Assembly: GCF_011075055.1 (NCBI RefSeq)
Contig: NC_058146.1
Location: 434,001 to 498,000 of the forward strand
From: Mangifera indica
Lineage: Eukaryota; Streptophyta; Magnoliopsida; Sapindales; Anacardiaceae
Length of the DNA: 64,000 nucleotides
Direction of reading: 5' to 3'
In this document: one piece after another, positions 45,133-58,632 of the stretch
How the letters are laid out: each line of letters begins with the position of its first letter
Numbering within the stretch: the first letter of the stretch is position 1
Notes under the pieces: generated by a model
Told to the model about the DNA's origin: nothing
The model's input: the letters and a program-made list of their open reading frames with translations, nothing else
Databases searched by the model: none
Translations under genes and position numbers: made by a program

Positions 45133-46813
45133 AAGACATTTTGTCTGGGTGACCTCTTGACCATTTTATGGTGATACTTTCAGGTTTTCATTGTCATATT
45201 CATTTTATTCTAAATTGCTTTACTGTTGTTGTAGTAGTAGATTCATAAAGTTCATGTGTGCCTTTGACTCTTTTTGTAGAGAAAATTGATGTTGTATTTC
45301 AGTAGCATAATGAACCGTTTGATGCTTCCCATGAACTTCAATTAATGGAAAATTTATCCACTGCTATTTTATTGTACCTTATAGGCAAATTTCTGTAGAC
45401 TGTGTTCAAGTTTTTCAGACAGTTTTATGATTTAATTGTTATAAAAATGTCAAATCCTTTCTGTATAATTTATACAATGTTGTGAGAGTTGGCTTGTCAT
45501 CCAATTCTTACAATCTTGAGAATGGAAAGTATCTGTTTTCCTATGTTCAGTGCATGGTAGACTAATAAATTTCCTATATTTGGAAACTTAATTTTACAAT
45601 TTTGTATAAAAGTGATGTAATTGATTATTTTTTCTTTCATTTTAAAATCATTCAATCATATATAATCATAAATTAGTGAAAAATATTTGTATATAAAACA
45701 TTATTCAAGTTAATTTATACATATGGTTTTTAGTATTCTAAGATATATTATATGTATCATACAATATGATATAAATAAAAAAATTAAAGTTTTTTTTTAA
45801 ATAAGGCTTTTTTAAAAATTAAAGTTGTAATGGTAAAATAATATTTTTTTATTAATTACTTTTTTAAAATATAAAAAATATTTTTTTTTATAAATCAAAC
45901 CTAAACATAAACATTTGATCACAATGATTTAGTCAGAAAATTTTTAAGAACTTACAGATTAGCTTTTCAATTTTTTGGAAACCCAAACACCTTTATCTAT
46001 GGTAATCTCGCTACTGTTAGCTTTCACCACCATCTTTTCCGTTGTGATATGAACTATGACAATTTAAAATTGTCAAATATAAAAAGAACATAAAAAAGAG
46101 TGAAAGAAAATGAAACAAATGAATAAGAGAAAAATGGTAGAATAGTTTAGGGTTGGATTCGAATTGAGTCAAGTTTGAGCTTGAGCTTGGCTCGGTTTAT
46201 ATAGAGCATAACTTAAGTTCGAGCTCGAGCTCGTGGAAGTGAAGTTTGAATTCGGTTTGAATTTGATTCGATTCGTTTCAAACTCGAGTTTTTAACTGTT
46301 TCGTTATTAAAACAATGTTGTTTTAATATATATTGATCAAAATAACGTCGTTTTATATTAACATTTTTAATTGAAAAATTTAGCAAGTAACTCGAACTCG
46401 AACTTGAGCTCGATTGAATTTTTATAGGGTTAACTCATTTCAGGTTTATGTAAATCAAGTTCGAATTTGATCTTAAATAAATTCGATTCGAATCTAAACC
46501 TAGAATAATTGATGACAGTCAAAAACCGAGAATAGGAAGAGTAGGGTTACAGAAAATAAGTTAGTTTTTATCTAATTTAAATATTCAGATGATTTTTTTT
46601 GAATTTTCTTAATTAGAGCTACTTGGTGATTTTAAAAAATGAAGTAGGAGGATAAAAAAGTAATTGGCCAAACTTTGGGTGCACAGTGTAATTTACTCGA
46701 CCAAAATCCGATATTAGCCTTTTGTCTCTGCATACATATCCTCTTCCTCACACGTGAAAAGTCCAAAGTCAGCACTCATTTAAATTCTGCATACAATTTT
46801 ACCACAGAACTCG
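45133..46813. other. Intergenic before EX1
   Basis: 3' flank to about 45560, AT-rich part, TIR repeat 46147-46505, then the EX1 promoter. No gene seen; the frame at 46675-47091 is a shadow of EX1 exon 1. Confidence 0.6.
46147..46505. mobile_element. MITE-like member of the 'TAGGGTTGGA' family
   Basis: Left end TAGGGTTGGATTCGAA is approximately the inverse of the right end GATTCGAATCTAAACCTA, giving a short terminal inverted repeat. Interior rich in GAGCTCGAGCTCG and AAAACAATGTTGTTT words. No coding. Confidence 0.6.
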
Positions 46814-49800
46814 ATGATGGCTTCGCTTTCATCTTCACCATCTCCTCACAAACTCACTTTCCCAAACCCTCACAAGTTCCTCCCCGTCAAAAGACGATCC
46901 TACCCTCTTCCTCTCTCTCCTTTTTCCGATTCTACCCTCTGCCGCTCCTCCTCCTCCGGCGACAACAACTCCACTCGCCGCCCCTGGGACTTCCCCATCC
47001 ACGACCTCCTCAACAATCTCGTCAAACGCTTCGATTCCTACCTCAAACCCTACGGTCAGCAGGATTGTGCTCAGAACAACACCGTTTCTGACGAAGAAGA
47101 CTGGGATTGGTACAGGTGGAAGAAACATTTCGAAGAAGTCGATGAACAGGAGCGCCTTGTTTCCATTTTGAAGGTCGTTTCAACACTTTTTTTACATTAA
47201 ATCTTATCATTATGTCAGTGGCTGAACCAGAAAGAAAACTTAGGGGGTCAAGGTTGAATATAACTAAAATATAGGAAGCTTAGTGAAAAAATAATGAAAT
47301 CTAAGAAGGGTTAATCTAAGATTTTAGGAGTTATATTAAAATTTTTTCAAAAGGGTCAACTGACCTCCTTGACGCCCTGGGTTCGCCACTGCATTATGAT
47401 AAGTGAGATTCTATTTGGCCTAATTTTGTATTTTTGGTACCTGAGGAAAATGATTTTTATTGAATTTTTAATGAATGGAATTGGTGATTTTTATTGCATT
47501 TTATATAATACTGAAATTAGGACGAGAATCTTAATAATTTTACGCGTTCTTTTTTTTTTTTTAATTTTTTTTTCTCTATTCTATTAAGCTAGTGTGAGCG
47601 TAATTATGTTTATTCCTTTAGGATTGGAGACTTGACTGGTGACTAGGCTTAATCATATTATCAGTTATTGTAGCAATTTGGTTAATTTTTGGTTAGTGGA
47701 TTGGGTGATGCATTAATTTTTTTATTTTGCTCACTCTGTTTGGATAAACACTTCACTTGAAGCCAAGCTTAATTCCATTATATTTCTCCATAGATCTGCT
47801 GTCTTCAGTGTACTCTGTTATTTCATATGGATCTAAAAGAGCTTTGAGAGTCTTTATGCAGTATTTCTTTTTCTGCATGGGAAATTATGCCATATCCAAG
47901 CAGAAGTAAATAAATTATTGGGTGTTTGGGTTTGTTTACTTGGTGTCATTTTTTTAATAATTAGGCTATCTTAGATGCTAATATCTCTGTATCAACAGTC
48001 ACAGTTAGGTAATGCAGTATACAGAGAAGAATATGGGGATGCTGCTAGATTCAAGGTGGCAATTGCAGCTGCAGCTGCTAATGACACTGTTGGCAGAGTG
48101 ATGTCCAACTTGAATGTAAGAAAATCAAATACATAGTAGATATCTCTATTTTCCTTTCAAGGTAAGAAGAAAGAAGTTCAGGCCGTTCTTTTGCCTAACC
48201 TGTTTTTCTCACTTTAGAGAGCAGTAGCAGAAGAACGATATGAGGATGCAGCTATTTTACGAGATAAAGCCAGTGCTGGATTGGTGAGTTGATATAAGTA
48301 CTTCTTTAAATGATAATCACACTCGTAATCATATATATTTTTTTATTGAAAAAAGGTAGCCTCTGTGATAATGATTTCCCTTTTGTGTACATGTTTGAAT
48401 CATGTACACACTAATACTCTTGCAGTGTTGGGGATATAATTAAGTTGCAATGACAAGTAACTCTGACTGTTGGCTATTTTGCACATGTCTATCTTCAAAA
48501 TTTGAAACATTGTAGCAGATGTAGCTTTAGCCTTATCTTAATTTTTGATACCAGAGTGTTTCTGTATTTTCTATTCTAAGTCCTTATGATTCAGTTAATT
48601 AGTTGGTGACTGCAGCTGCTTCTAAGCAGTTCTCTGACTGTTTGCCTGGGTAACCATCCCTCACTAATTAACTTGTCCTTTATTTCAGTTCTTATTTTTG
48701 TGAATATTTTTGGGTTCCATGTACTATTAGTGTGTGAATATCTTTCTTTGAGAAGTAGTAGTAAATTGTTGCAAGCTTCTTTTTATTTGAATTTTTTTTT
48801 TTTTTAAATTTTGTATTCATGTATATGCTTTATGCTTGAGATGTTGATTGCATTTCTGTCTTCATGGTCAAATTGCATTTTGGTTGTTGGCTTTCAAGTT
48901 AGATATTTTCTGTTCATATAGAAGTTAAAAAGTTGAAAGTAGGAAAGCCCAACTGCTTGGGTATTTGTTGTTTCAGCTCTTCATTGGGTCATTTGGCTAG
49001 AAAGAAATATTTGGATATTTGGTGATTTTAAGAAAGAGAAGAAAACCTCCAAAATTGTGGTGTAAAGTCGTTTTTTTCCTTTGGGCTTGGCTATGAAAGA
49101 GTTTCGGGGTTTCTCCTCTTCCTTGATTTGTCTCTGTTGAGAATAGTTTTTGGGGCTAATTTTTTATTATCTATATACTTCTTGACCAATAGAGGGATGA
49201 TTACTTAGAAGATCTATAATATTGTCTCCTTGCCACTTGTTCTTGATTCTTTGTAAACACTTTGGCCATAACTCAATTATTAGGAATCCGACAAACTCTA
49301 CAAACAATTAATACCGAATTGTTAGGAAGCAAGCAAACAAATTTTTAGAAGAAAAAATTAACAATAGAAGTAGGTGAGAATAGACAATGAATTTGCATAA
49401 ATTCAACCAACTTTATAATGGATGAGAGTGGTTATTACTTTACACACAAAACAATAAGAAAAAGGAGAATGAATGATCAGCAATTTCCCCATTTGGCTTT
49501 CAAGAGGCTAGAATCTCTCCCTAATTTGTCTAGTTATTCAAGAGGTTAGACTCTCTCTGCTTCCACTGGCTTTCATGAGGTCAGCTTTCTTTCTCAATCA
49601 GCCAAGGGTTGCCCAAATAAAATCCAATTTTTTCTTCCATTTCTCCTTCCCAATCCCTCTCTTATTTCTCACCCTTTCATAACTGCCTGTGTCCATTTCA
49701 TAACTGCCCACTTTCCACCTAAATATGAGTCCTAACATCAATCTACTCATTTATTTATTATTTTAGCTCAAGCGTCTTGGTTTTTTATGAAAACAAGTGG

Positions 49801-51143
49801 TTAGTACATCTCTTTGGGTTATGGATTTGAACTATTTTGTTGCATATTAGATTATGACTATCAGTTACATAATTTTTTTCTGTTACTGGCTTCCAGGTGG
49901 GATGGTGGGCGGGTATTTCAGACAATAAGAATGATCCTTATGGTCTGATAATACGTGTTACTGCAGAGCATGGAAAATATGTAGCTAGGAGTTATCGTCC
50001 CCGGTAATTATTCCATTGCTTATGTAAGAGTTCTCAATAAAGTTGTCATTGATTTATAAAGCAGGCAAAACCATGTGAAGAAGGTAAAACCCTACTTGTT
50101 TGGCACAAAAATATTGGTGATGATGTCTTCTTATGCAAAAAGGAACTTAAACCTGGAATTTGGACTTCTGCTTGTTTTGAAGTTTGGTTTTGATGACTTC
50201 TGAAGCTTTTTTTCACTGATCTTTTCCCTTCAGGCAGCTTGCTACAGGTGGTGTGGGTGTTCCCTTGTTCGAGATCTTTCTTACTGTGAATAAGAAAGGT
50301 GAATACAAACAGCAGGTACCTTTTTCTTTCCCCATTTTTAGTTTCGATATTGTCTTTGTTTGAATTATAACTATTTTGATGGTCAAATGTCTGAACGACT
50401 TGTTTGCTATGTTGATGTTAGCCAAAAGAGTTATTTAAATTAAGGAATATTGAAACAGAATTAGGTTGGAGTAAGAATTAATGAGAGTGAGCAATTGTAG
50501 ACTAAATGAGAATGAAGAAGATCAAAATCGTGATCTAGGTTAAAGGGAGTTATCAAAAGAAAGAGAAAGGTCTATGGAACTAACTTTGAATTATGTAAGA
50601 GTCTCCAATTTTTTCCCATTTTCCCTAGGAAACAAAGATACTATATTAAAAAAAAAGGTATACAAGAATATATAGTTGTCCACACAAAAAAGGACAAGCT
50701 TTCCCTGGGACCCAAAGATTCAAAAACTATACAAAATGAATAAGACATCTGGTATTCCAAAATCATCTTCCAATGGATTCTTCATGGCTAGTCATGATTT
50801 GTGGCAATTCAATCCCTCCAAAAATATGACACCATTGGGTTCTTGAGAATATCATAATTCGATGAGTTACACTAAGCAGATATAATCTTCTTGGCTGAAA
50901 CACATTTCCTGTATAAATTGTTGGCATGTTCACATAATTGGAGAGCCTTCATATTTCTTCAAATCTGGAAAGCCAAAGTTCCGAGCAAAGTCATGCTGCT
51001 AATGTGGACTGCTGTGCTTTAAAAAACTTAACACTTAAGATTTGATTTAAAGGAGAAGACCTCTTATTTCTTTATCTTCAAAATGGTGCATCTTGTGCAA
51101 AAAAGACCATGAGAGTGTAGACCACTAATTCTTGCAACACCCA

Positions 51144-51174
<31 letters not shown>

Positions 51175-53971
51175 TGCTGGATTTTATGTAAATTTGAGCA
51201 GTGTGGTGTACCTATAGATAGATTTATTATGATATTATAAAGAGAGAGATATGGAGAGGGACTGCACAGTAGTCACAGTCCTCTCCAAATGCTATTTATC
51301 TTATCTTTTTCCTCTCTTTCTTCATACTATTTCCCAATCTAAATAGATCTCTGTGAACCAATGTATCTTAAGTGTTTTATGCGATTTTCAGGCTGTGTAC
51401 TTAAGAAAGAGAGAGGTTTTTGAAGATTCTTCGAAAGTTTCCCAAAAAGCATCAAGTGCTGCCAGTGGCTTGAATCCAGCAGGCTCAACAGAAGACAAGG
51501 ATGATCTTCTTGTTGTGAGTGCTGAAGGTATTGAAGATGGTGATGATACTGATGATAATTCTGATCTAGCTGAGGGACTGTCTGGATTTCAGAATATATT
51601 GCAAGATATGATTCCTGGTGTGAAAGTTAAGGTTTTGAAACTGACAGCCCCTGGAAAGGTAGATCGAGATTTTATATCCAAAGTAATTGAGCAGATAATA
51701 GAGGAAGAAGATGAAGAAAAAGATATTGAGGTAGAAAATGCTGAATCAGAAGATGAAGTTGAAAGTGAAAGTGACCAAGAGAGGAATGAGATAGAAGTGG
51801 ATGCTGTCCGTGGAATTTTAGAAAATGAAGAGCAAAGTGAAATTTCTGTTAAAGTTGTGGTTGGTGGTCTTGTTCAGGAGCTTTCTAGCAGTATGCCCAC
51901 TAAGGAACGAGCACCTGCTAGGCTAGAAAAGAAGGGATGTTCCTTGTTTTCCTTCTCTATAGAGAAAGATGGAAAGCAACAGGATTCTGGTGCCAAGGAA
52001 CTAACTTCAGTGGATCACAAAGCTAAGCTTCGAGGTCAGCATAGCATGGACAGTATTATGTTTGATCTTGCAAAGTTTGTTGGCAAGGAGAAGATACCAT
52101 TGAAGGTAGGTTGCATCTTTGCATTGCATATCTTTATATAAATTTTTACAATTGAGTTCTGTTCACTTTTGTCTTGTAAAGTTCCTACTGTTCTATACTT
52201 ATTTTTAGTCTACTGCTTCAAATCTGCAGGTGCTTAAAGATATTGGTGAATTGATAAATATCTCTCTCAGTCAGGCTCAGAACCGTCAACCACTGTCTGG
52301 CTCAACAACTTTCCAGCGCATTGAGATAGCGTCACCATCAGATCCACTGAATGGTAACCTTTAATTGATAATGGTCATTGCTAACTTATGATGATGAATA
52401 GCTGCTTATACTATTCTGATTTACTTTACGTTTTCTTTCTACTATCCTTTGCTCTTTCATTTGTTATCTTAGACCTAGAGCCCAACTAAGAGTTAATATT
52501 ATTGACAGTGTACTCATTTTATCAGGACTATATATTGGTGCATATGGACTTTACACCTCACAAGTCATCCATCTGAGACGCAAAGTTGGCCAATGGAAAG
52601 ATGAGGGTGGGACTAGGAATTCTTCTAGTCTTGAGTTTTATGAATATGTGGAAGCCATTAAAGTAATTGGAGATCCGTATGTACCTGCTGGCCAGGTAAT
52701 TTATTTCTACAATATATGGTTATTTTCGGACCAAAAGTGAGTCTGTGAGACTTATTGATTAAAATTGACTTTCAGCTCTGATGATTCATGCTACATTATC
52801 TATTTTATGTAATTTCACATGCGATATGCATGAACTTATTGGGAAGCACTTATAAATTAATTTTGTATAGGTTGTGCTCTTTTTTGTATGGTGAAGAGAT
52901 GCTTACTGCTAGAGGTGTATAGATTTGTTTCTCTAGTGGCTTTTATCAGACACCTAGTCCTCCACAATTGTATCTTGTCACCTTTTACAAAATTAATACA
53001 AAGATTATAGTTTCCTAAGAAAAATAAAAAGAAAGAATTTATATGATACGCATGGTCTGATATCTGTTGTGCCTTTATGATAGAAGGTGTGTTGGTGAAA
53101 TTTCAGCTAGATTCCTGTAGTTGGTCCCTCTTATGTTTTGTTTGCCTGTTGTGCAATGAACATGGAAGTTTTAGTGTCTTGATCTTTGTAAGCTCCAATA
53201 TTAGGTGAATCGAATTTACAACCCATTTTTAGTATTCTGTTCTATGTATATATATTTGCGTTCATTTGAGCTCTTCTTATGCTTTCTTTTGCCTTATTTG
53301 GATAGGGGTTTCCTCAAACTAAAACTAGGGGGATCTATAGTTATTGGCCCCAGATGTTCAGTTTTGCAACTTATATCAATTTATATGTAATTTCTCTATC
53401 AAAACGCTGACAGGCAATTTTTCTGTAGGTTGCATTTCGTGCCAAGGTTGGAAAAAGATATCAGTTGCCACATAAAGGGATCATTCCTGAAGAATTTGGA
53501 GTGGTATTCTTAAAGCATGTGATATTTCATTTAGAGCAACCAGTTATTATTGTTTTCTGCTTTTGCCCAATTTTCTTTGTATTAAAGAGTTCCTTGTGAT
53601 GCTGCATACATCTTAGATTGCTAGATATAAAGGACAAGGGAGGCTTGCTGAGCCAGGGTTTCGAAACCCACGATGGGTTGATGGTGAACTTGTTATTCTT
53701 GATGGAAAGGTTTTTAGTTCTCTATTTTTTTGTGTGCATAAACTTTTCCTTGTCTATTATATAAATAAATTATCTTCTGTTCCTTTCACAGCATTGGTAT
53801 GTCTTTTAATGGAACAATACCTAATGTTACTGATCCCAGAAAGAATGCTGACCATACAATGTAAATTTTTTGATGCAGTACATCAAAGGGGGACCTGTTG
53901 TTGGATTTGTCTATTGGGCCCCTGAATATCATTTCTTGGTGTTCTTCAATCGTCTTAGGCTTCAGGAGTAG
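46814..53971 (+). CDS. EX1: EXECUTER1, plastid singlet-oxygen signalling protein
   Basis: Eleven exons: 46814-47173, 47999-48115, 48218-48283, 49897-50003, 50234-50315, 51392-52105, 52230-52353, 52526-52695, 53429-53503, 53617-53709, 53879-53971; 666 residues. EX1 sits at thylakoid grana margins and relays 1O2 stress to the nucleus after FtsH cleavage. Seen: a Ser/Pro-rich transit-like N-terminus; [20 protein letters not shown]; paired UVR-like motifs ([24 protein letters not shown], about 129-175); [20 protein letters not shown]; an acidic central tract; [12 protein letters not shown]; and the conserved C-terminal domain with [20 protein letters not shown]. The Trp in NPRWVDGE is the likely counterpart of the oxidised sensor Trp (from memory of EX1). 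ATG 46817 is an alternative start. EX2 is less likely by overall pattern. All junctions GT-AG. Confidence 0.9.
47216..47391. mobile_element. hAT-like MITE in EX1 intron 1
   Basis: Termini CAGTGGCTGAACCAG and the complement of CTGGGTTCGCCACTG. Flanking 8-bp duplications CATTATGT / CATTATGA (7 of 8). 176 bp. Confidence 0.75.
49278..49737 (-). mobile_element. Solo LTR (copia-type ends) in EX1 intron 3
   Basis: On the minus strand it starts TGTTAGGACTCATATTTAGG and ends ...CCTAATA (CA mutated to TA). Perfect 5-bp target duplications TCAAT lie at 49273-49277 and 49738-49742. It is the same family as 32671-33123 and 34500-34785. Confidence 0.85.
51144..51172. repeat. Poly-C tract, about 29 bases
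   Basis: Uninterrupted C run in EX1 intron 5. Length in the sequence may not be exact. Confidence 0.8.
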
Positions 53972-55689
53972 ATTCTCATGGTACATAATTTTTGGTCAGA
54001 TTGAGCTGGGTAAGTACTTGCTTACTAAAAGTAGGTCAAGTGAAAATTAGTAAATTTATAAGCAGTGCTCAGAATTGTCTCTGCTGTATTTTTCCATAAG
54101 ACAATCACCTGAGATTATACTTAAATCTTACAGAACCACCTTAAAACATGTTTTCCCTATTCATAATATCGTTGAGCATAGGTTTCAATTGTTGTGCTGA
54201 AAGGTGATTTAGTGGTTCCTCTCTTGAGATTGGTGGCATATAATATGCTTAATGCATGTTCCCAATGGCTGTTGATCTTCTTTGACATGAGTTAATAAAT
54301 AAATGTTTGATTTAGCTATTGAAGACCTCTTTTTTCTTATCTGTTATCTCTTCTCTATGTATTGCATACTTCTTTTATCAGATTGTATTATAATGAAGCA
54401 TCAGTGCCTGCTGTTATTGGGATTAATTAATGGTTCCCCTGTTATTGGTGTTTATTAATGTTAACTGCCATCCATGAATACTATCATGGTTTCAATTGTT
54501 TTCCTTTCCACCACCAGGATTTAGATTTCACATGCATTTTTATATCTGGGCCATATTTACCCTCTTCACTGGGTATGGTTGAAAGACACCATCCCAGTTT
54601 TATTTTGTTGAAATATCGAACTGTATCATATTTGCAAGATAAGAATTGGCAGAGCAGTCTGTTTTAGATGGTTTTATAACTTTTCGGAATATGGCCTATT
54701 GAAAGTTACCTTCATTGTATTTGTACCCAGATTTAGATTATATTTGTTACCTCGAAGTACTTTTTGAAGTGGAGCAGCAAAGAAGATCAGATATATTAGG
54801 CCCTAAGTGAAATGCTCAAGCGGCTGACTGGTACACTTCTAAGCATGTATTAACCAGATGAAAGTAAACTGATGCTTTGTATGCATGGATTTGGCCCTCT
54901 ACTGCTTGGTTTTTGGCAGTCCTCTCATCAATATGCGGTAATGTCTGCTGTACATACTGTCGGTTCCTAACTATTAAGCTGTTGTGATAATTTACAAGAG
55001 AGTTTGTAGCCTTAATCATTTTATTATTCATAGTCCTTTTTAATTTCTTATCACAAGCACAGCTGGGATTGTGCAATGCCTGAATTAGAAAGTAGTGTAA
55101 GGAATGCTGATGCCCCTTTTTTTTTTTGGTGCAGTTCCTTATGACCTTGTTTAGAATCAATTACTCTGTAATTATCGGTTTTGGTTTATTATTTTTGTTC
55201 ACAGTAATTCTCAATAAAGGGTACATTTACCTGGTATGTTTCTGAATTCTGTTGTTTAAAATTAATTGCATCCTATATTTCTTGAATTGATGTGTTCTTT
55301 TGTTGTTGATAGAATAAAACTATATGTTCAAACATTTCTCATTCACTTATTCAAACAAAATGACATGATAGTTTGTAATTAAGTGATGTAATTGTTTACT
55401 TATTTATCACTTCAAAATCATACAATTACATATTATCAAGTTAGTTTGTATGGATAAGTTGATAAAAAATGTTTGTACAGTTTTACTTAGTATATATTTA
55501 TTTGTTGAGGTGACTATTTTTTATTTGACCTACTACTAAGCTTGGTAAAAATGTGACCAGATTCCATTGGTTTTTGCATAATTCCTTGATTTTTCTCCTG
55601 GGAGTCATTATAGAAATTCCCTCGATTTTCTGTAAGGAGTTATTCTAGAGATTATTTCCTTGATTCTAGAATTGGAGAAATCTGGATTT

Positions 55690-55965
55690 GGCAGGGATGC
55701 AAACAAACTAGGCTCAGCTCGATTATTGTTGGGACGAGTTCGAGCTCAGGCAGCTTGTGTTTGGCTCTATTTATAAGTTAAGGGGTTTAACAAATTTTTC
55801 GAGCCAATCTCGAGTCAGTTGTTCCTAACTTAAGCTTGAGTTTGAGTTTGCAACTTGTCAACTCATTTAGCTAGAGTTAGAGCTTTACCTAAATGCAATT
55901 GAACTGAGCTTGAGCCAAACAATACTCGGTTTAGCTTAGCTCGAGTACAACCCTATGATTTGGTT
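55690..55965. repeat. Dispersed 'GGGATGCAAAC' repeat
   Basis: From 'GCAGGGATGCAAACAAAC' to 'CTCGAGTACAACCCTA', rich in GAGCT/CTCGAG. Family of 30802-31165. Confidence 0.55.
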
Positions 55966-56232
55966 GTTTCTATATTCCACTTAATCCTATTTTTTTGTTT
56001 CCTTATTTTCTCTTCTTTCCTTATTTTTCTCTTATTATATTATTATTATTATTTGTTCCCCCGTTCTAGTACTCAGCTATTTATTCTTTCCTTAATATCC
56101 ATCAGCCCTCTATATACAATTTATTGGTTGTTTCAAAAACTTCTGTGTGGTATTCTCATAGCTCTTTAAACCAATCCTTACTCGAATGGCTGCCTTTTAC
56201 CTCAAATTATCCTTCTTTCTCTGATGTATCTC

Positions 56233-56600
56233 CAATTCCCAGACTCTCACGTTTAGCAAGGAACAATTGTTAGTTCTTCTGAGGCTTCTAAATCAATCTT
56301 ATCGATTTCAATCTCAAAAAAACTGGTTCTCTTGTCAAAATAGGTAATTTCATCAATTTCTCTTAGTTAAACATACAGAGAAACCAGGATCTTGGATTGT
56401 TGATGCTGGTGTTTCAGATTACATGACTAGAGATGCTAGTTCTCACAATTTGCAGTCAGAATTGTTGATGGAACTCTCTCTAAAGTGACAGATTTCGGTT
56501 TGGTGTTTTTTTTTTTCTAAAACGGAAATCTAACTCTCCTAAATCCCGATTGTGATCTGTCATCTATTAGGAAACTCACTAGAGACTTAATTATGATATT
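56233..56600 (+). mobile_element. Ty1/copia gag-protease remnant
   Basis: Broken frames encode phrases typical of plant copia polyprotein: FSKEQLLVLLRLLNQSY (end of gag), WIVDAGVSDYMT (protease region, normally D-S-G; here D-A-G) and SSIRKLTRDL (usually ...LLSISKLTRDL). Several stops and frame changes; no LTRs found next to it. Dead fragment. Confidence 0.8.
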
Positions 56601-57248
56601 TATGTACTGGAGTGGCCAATATTGGTGGTGGTTGTTAAATTTTAGCTAGGAATGTCAATGACCAAAGGATTTTGATGTTGTTGACAAACTTAGACTGTGT
56701 ATAGAGGGTTATAAATCCTTGATATGACCTAAAAGGGATATATTAATTAGGGAATGTATGTTGCCAGAGTGGTTAATATTGGTTGTTTATGTTAATTTTT
56801 AGCTACCAATGTTGAAAATGGAAGGATTATGATGTTGTTGACGAACTTGGATTGTGTATGAAGGGTTATCAACCGCCCATAGGACCGACCTATACGGCAT
56901 AATACGATCTATAAGAGGGTATTGTTATTTTCTTCACCTCAAAATACATGATGAACCTATTTTCTCAAAATCAATGGTCGACCGAAATCTGACTTATAAT
57001 AAAATATAAAAAAGTCAATTTTGGAATAGTTATAGGTTGTGTTGTGTTTTTGTCTTTCGGTTTAGAAGGTATTCAATCTGAACAATGACTTTGAATTGGA
57101 ATTATATTGAAAACATCTAACCCAATTGTGACCTATTTTATGAGTAGACACGCCACAAATTGTTTAACCTAATTCAGAAATGGGGTGATCATAACTCCAT
57201 TTATTTTGACATAAAGTGATGGATCGCGTATTTTTTATTTATATATTA

Positions 57249-57987
57249 GCTAAACGATTTATTCTCATCCAAGGTATATTGTTTTCTTAATTTTTTCCTC
57301 TTTAAATTTGAAATTTTCATTTATCCACTCATAAGTGGTTAAGGTTATTAGTTTTAAGGGTAAAATTATCATTTTATATTTAATATTAAAAATAAACTTA
57401 AATTTGATTTCATTTTTCCTCTTTAAACTCTAAAAACTAATAATTTTTCTCTAACCCAAGTTTTCAAAAACAATATTTTCTTCTTAGAGTTTTCAATTTT
57501 TCAGATTCAATTTTTTCGATGACAAAGAGACTTCTCTAGTGATCTTCAAGCAACGTTTTTTCCTCTTCAGTGCGTCCTCCTTTCGATTGTTCTTCTTCTG
57601 ATGTTGTGCGGTGTTATTGTCATCAGAGAATGAAGATGAGGTTTTCGTCGACAAAGAGTCTTCGATGAAGACGAGTTGTCTTCATTCTCTAACAACGGCG
57701 ATATCGTACAACATTGAAAAAAGGATGCATCGGAGAGGAAGAGACGTTGTTTGGAGATCATCACATAAGTCTTTTTGTTATCAAAAAAATTGAATATGAA
57801 AAATTAAAAATTCTAAAAGAAAAATGTTATTTTTGAAAACTTGAGTTGAAAGAAAATTATTAAGGTTTAGGAGGGGAGAAGAAATGACATAAATAACAGA
57901 TTCAATTAATTTTAATTGTTCATAGGTAAGTAAATGAGATTTGTAAAGTTAAGCGTAGGAGAAAACTTGAAAAAACAACATACTTTT
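57249..57987. mobile_element. Decayed Mutator-like element
   Basis: Left end 'AGCTAAACGATTTATTCTC' and inner phrases TTCATTTATCCACTCATA...GGTTAA match the TIR zone of 1357-2119 and 6260-6805; the right side has the inverse 'GTAAATGAGATTTGTAAAG'. The terminal GGCC and target duplication are lost. Confidence 0.6.
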
Positions 57988-58632
57988 GAAATCCAACCCA
58001 ATTTATGTTAATCTAACTCATTTTAACACAACACTTAATGAGTCATGTTTAAGTTACGAAGGGTTAATCCATTATTATAGGGTTCCGCAAATAAATTGAC
58101 AGAGTCTATTTGTTATTCGTGTCATGTAAAAATTAGTAACTATAGCAATATCAACAAAATAGTCTATTTCGTAGCCAAATTTGTAAAACTTATTACAAAA
58201 TTTATATTTTAAAAATCATGTATGATAATACATACAATAAATTTAATAACCCGAATGATCAAACTTTAAAGAGAAAAAAAAAAAATCACACATTGTAGTT
58301 AACAATGTTTATCAATTATCCAAGTCTCAACTCTATCACTAGCAACCGTCGGATTCATTTTTCTCCAAAAACACCAACGTTGTAGATCTCGCTTTAAGAC
58401 ACTTCATTTCTGTACAACAGCGAAAACCTCCACAGCATACCATATCACCCACTCAGCGTACTATGCATCCCCGTGTGCACTTTAGCACCCTCAAACCCCA
58501 CTCCGGAGTCCCGAGACTGCAACTTCCCGGTCCAATCCAACCTTTTTCTGTATCTCTTTCTCATCCACAAAACAAAGGGTTTGAATAAAAAGGAAAATTT
58601 ATATATTTTTTTAAATTGAAGAAAAAATTTTG

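Larger units (their letters stand above)
53972..58632. other. Intergenic between EX1 and the KH gene; TE remnants
   Basis: The EX1 3' side up to about 55200 has no convincing ORF (a 114-codon minus frame at 54816-55160 shows no family features). Dispersed repeat at 55690-55965, copia scrap at 56233-56600, MULE relic at 57249-57987, then the KH gene leader. Confidence 0.6.

Noticed and set aside
46675..47091. 138-codon plus frame overlapping EX1 exon 1
   Set aside because: Out of frame with EX1, ends before the exon, no recognisable features.
54816..55160. 114-codon minus frame downstream of EX1
   Set aside because: No domain, signal or conserved motif; a Lys/His-rich chance frame in UTR-like sequence.
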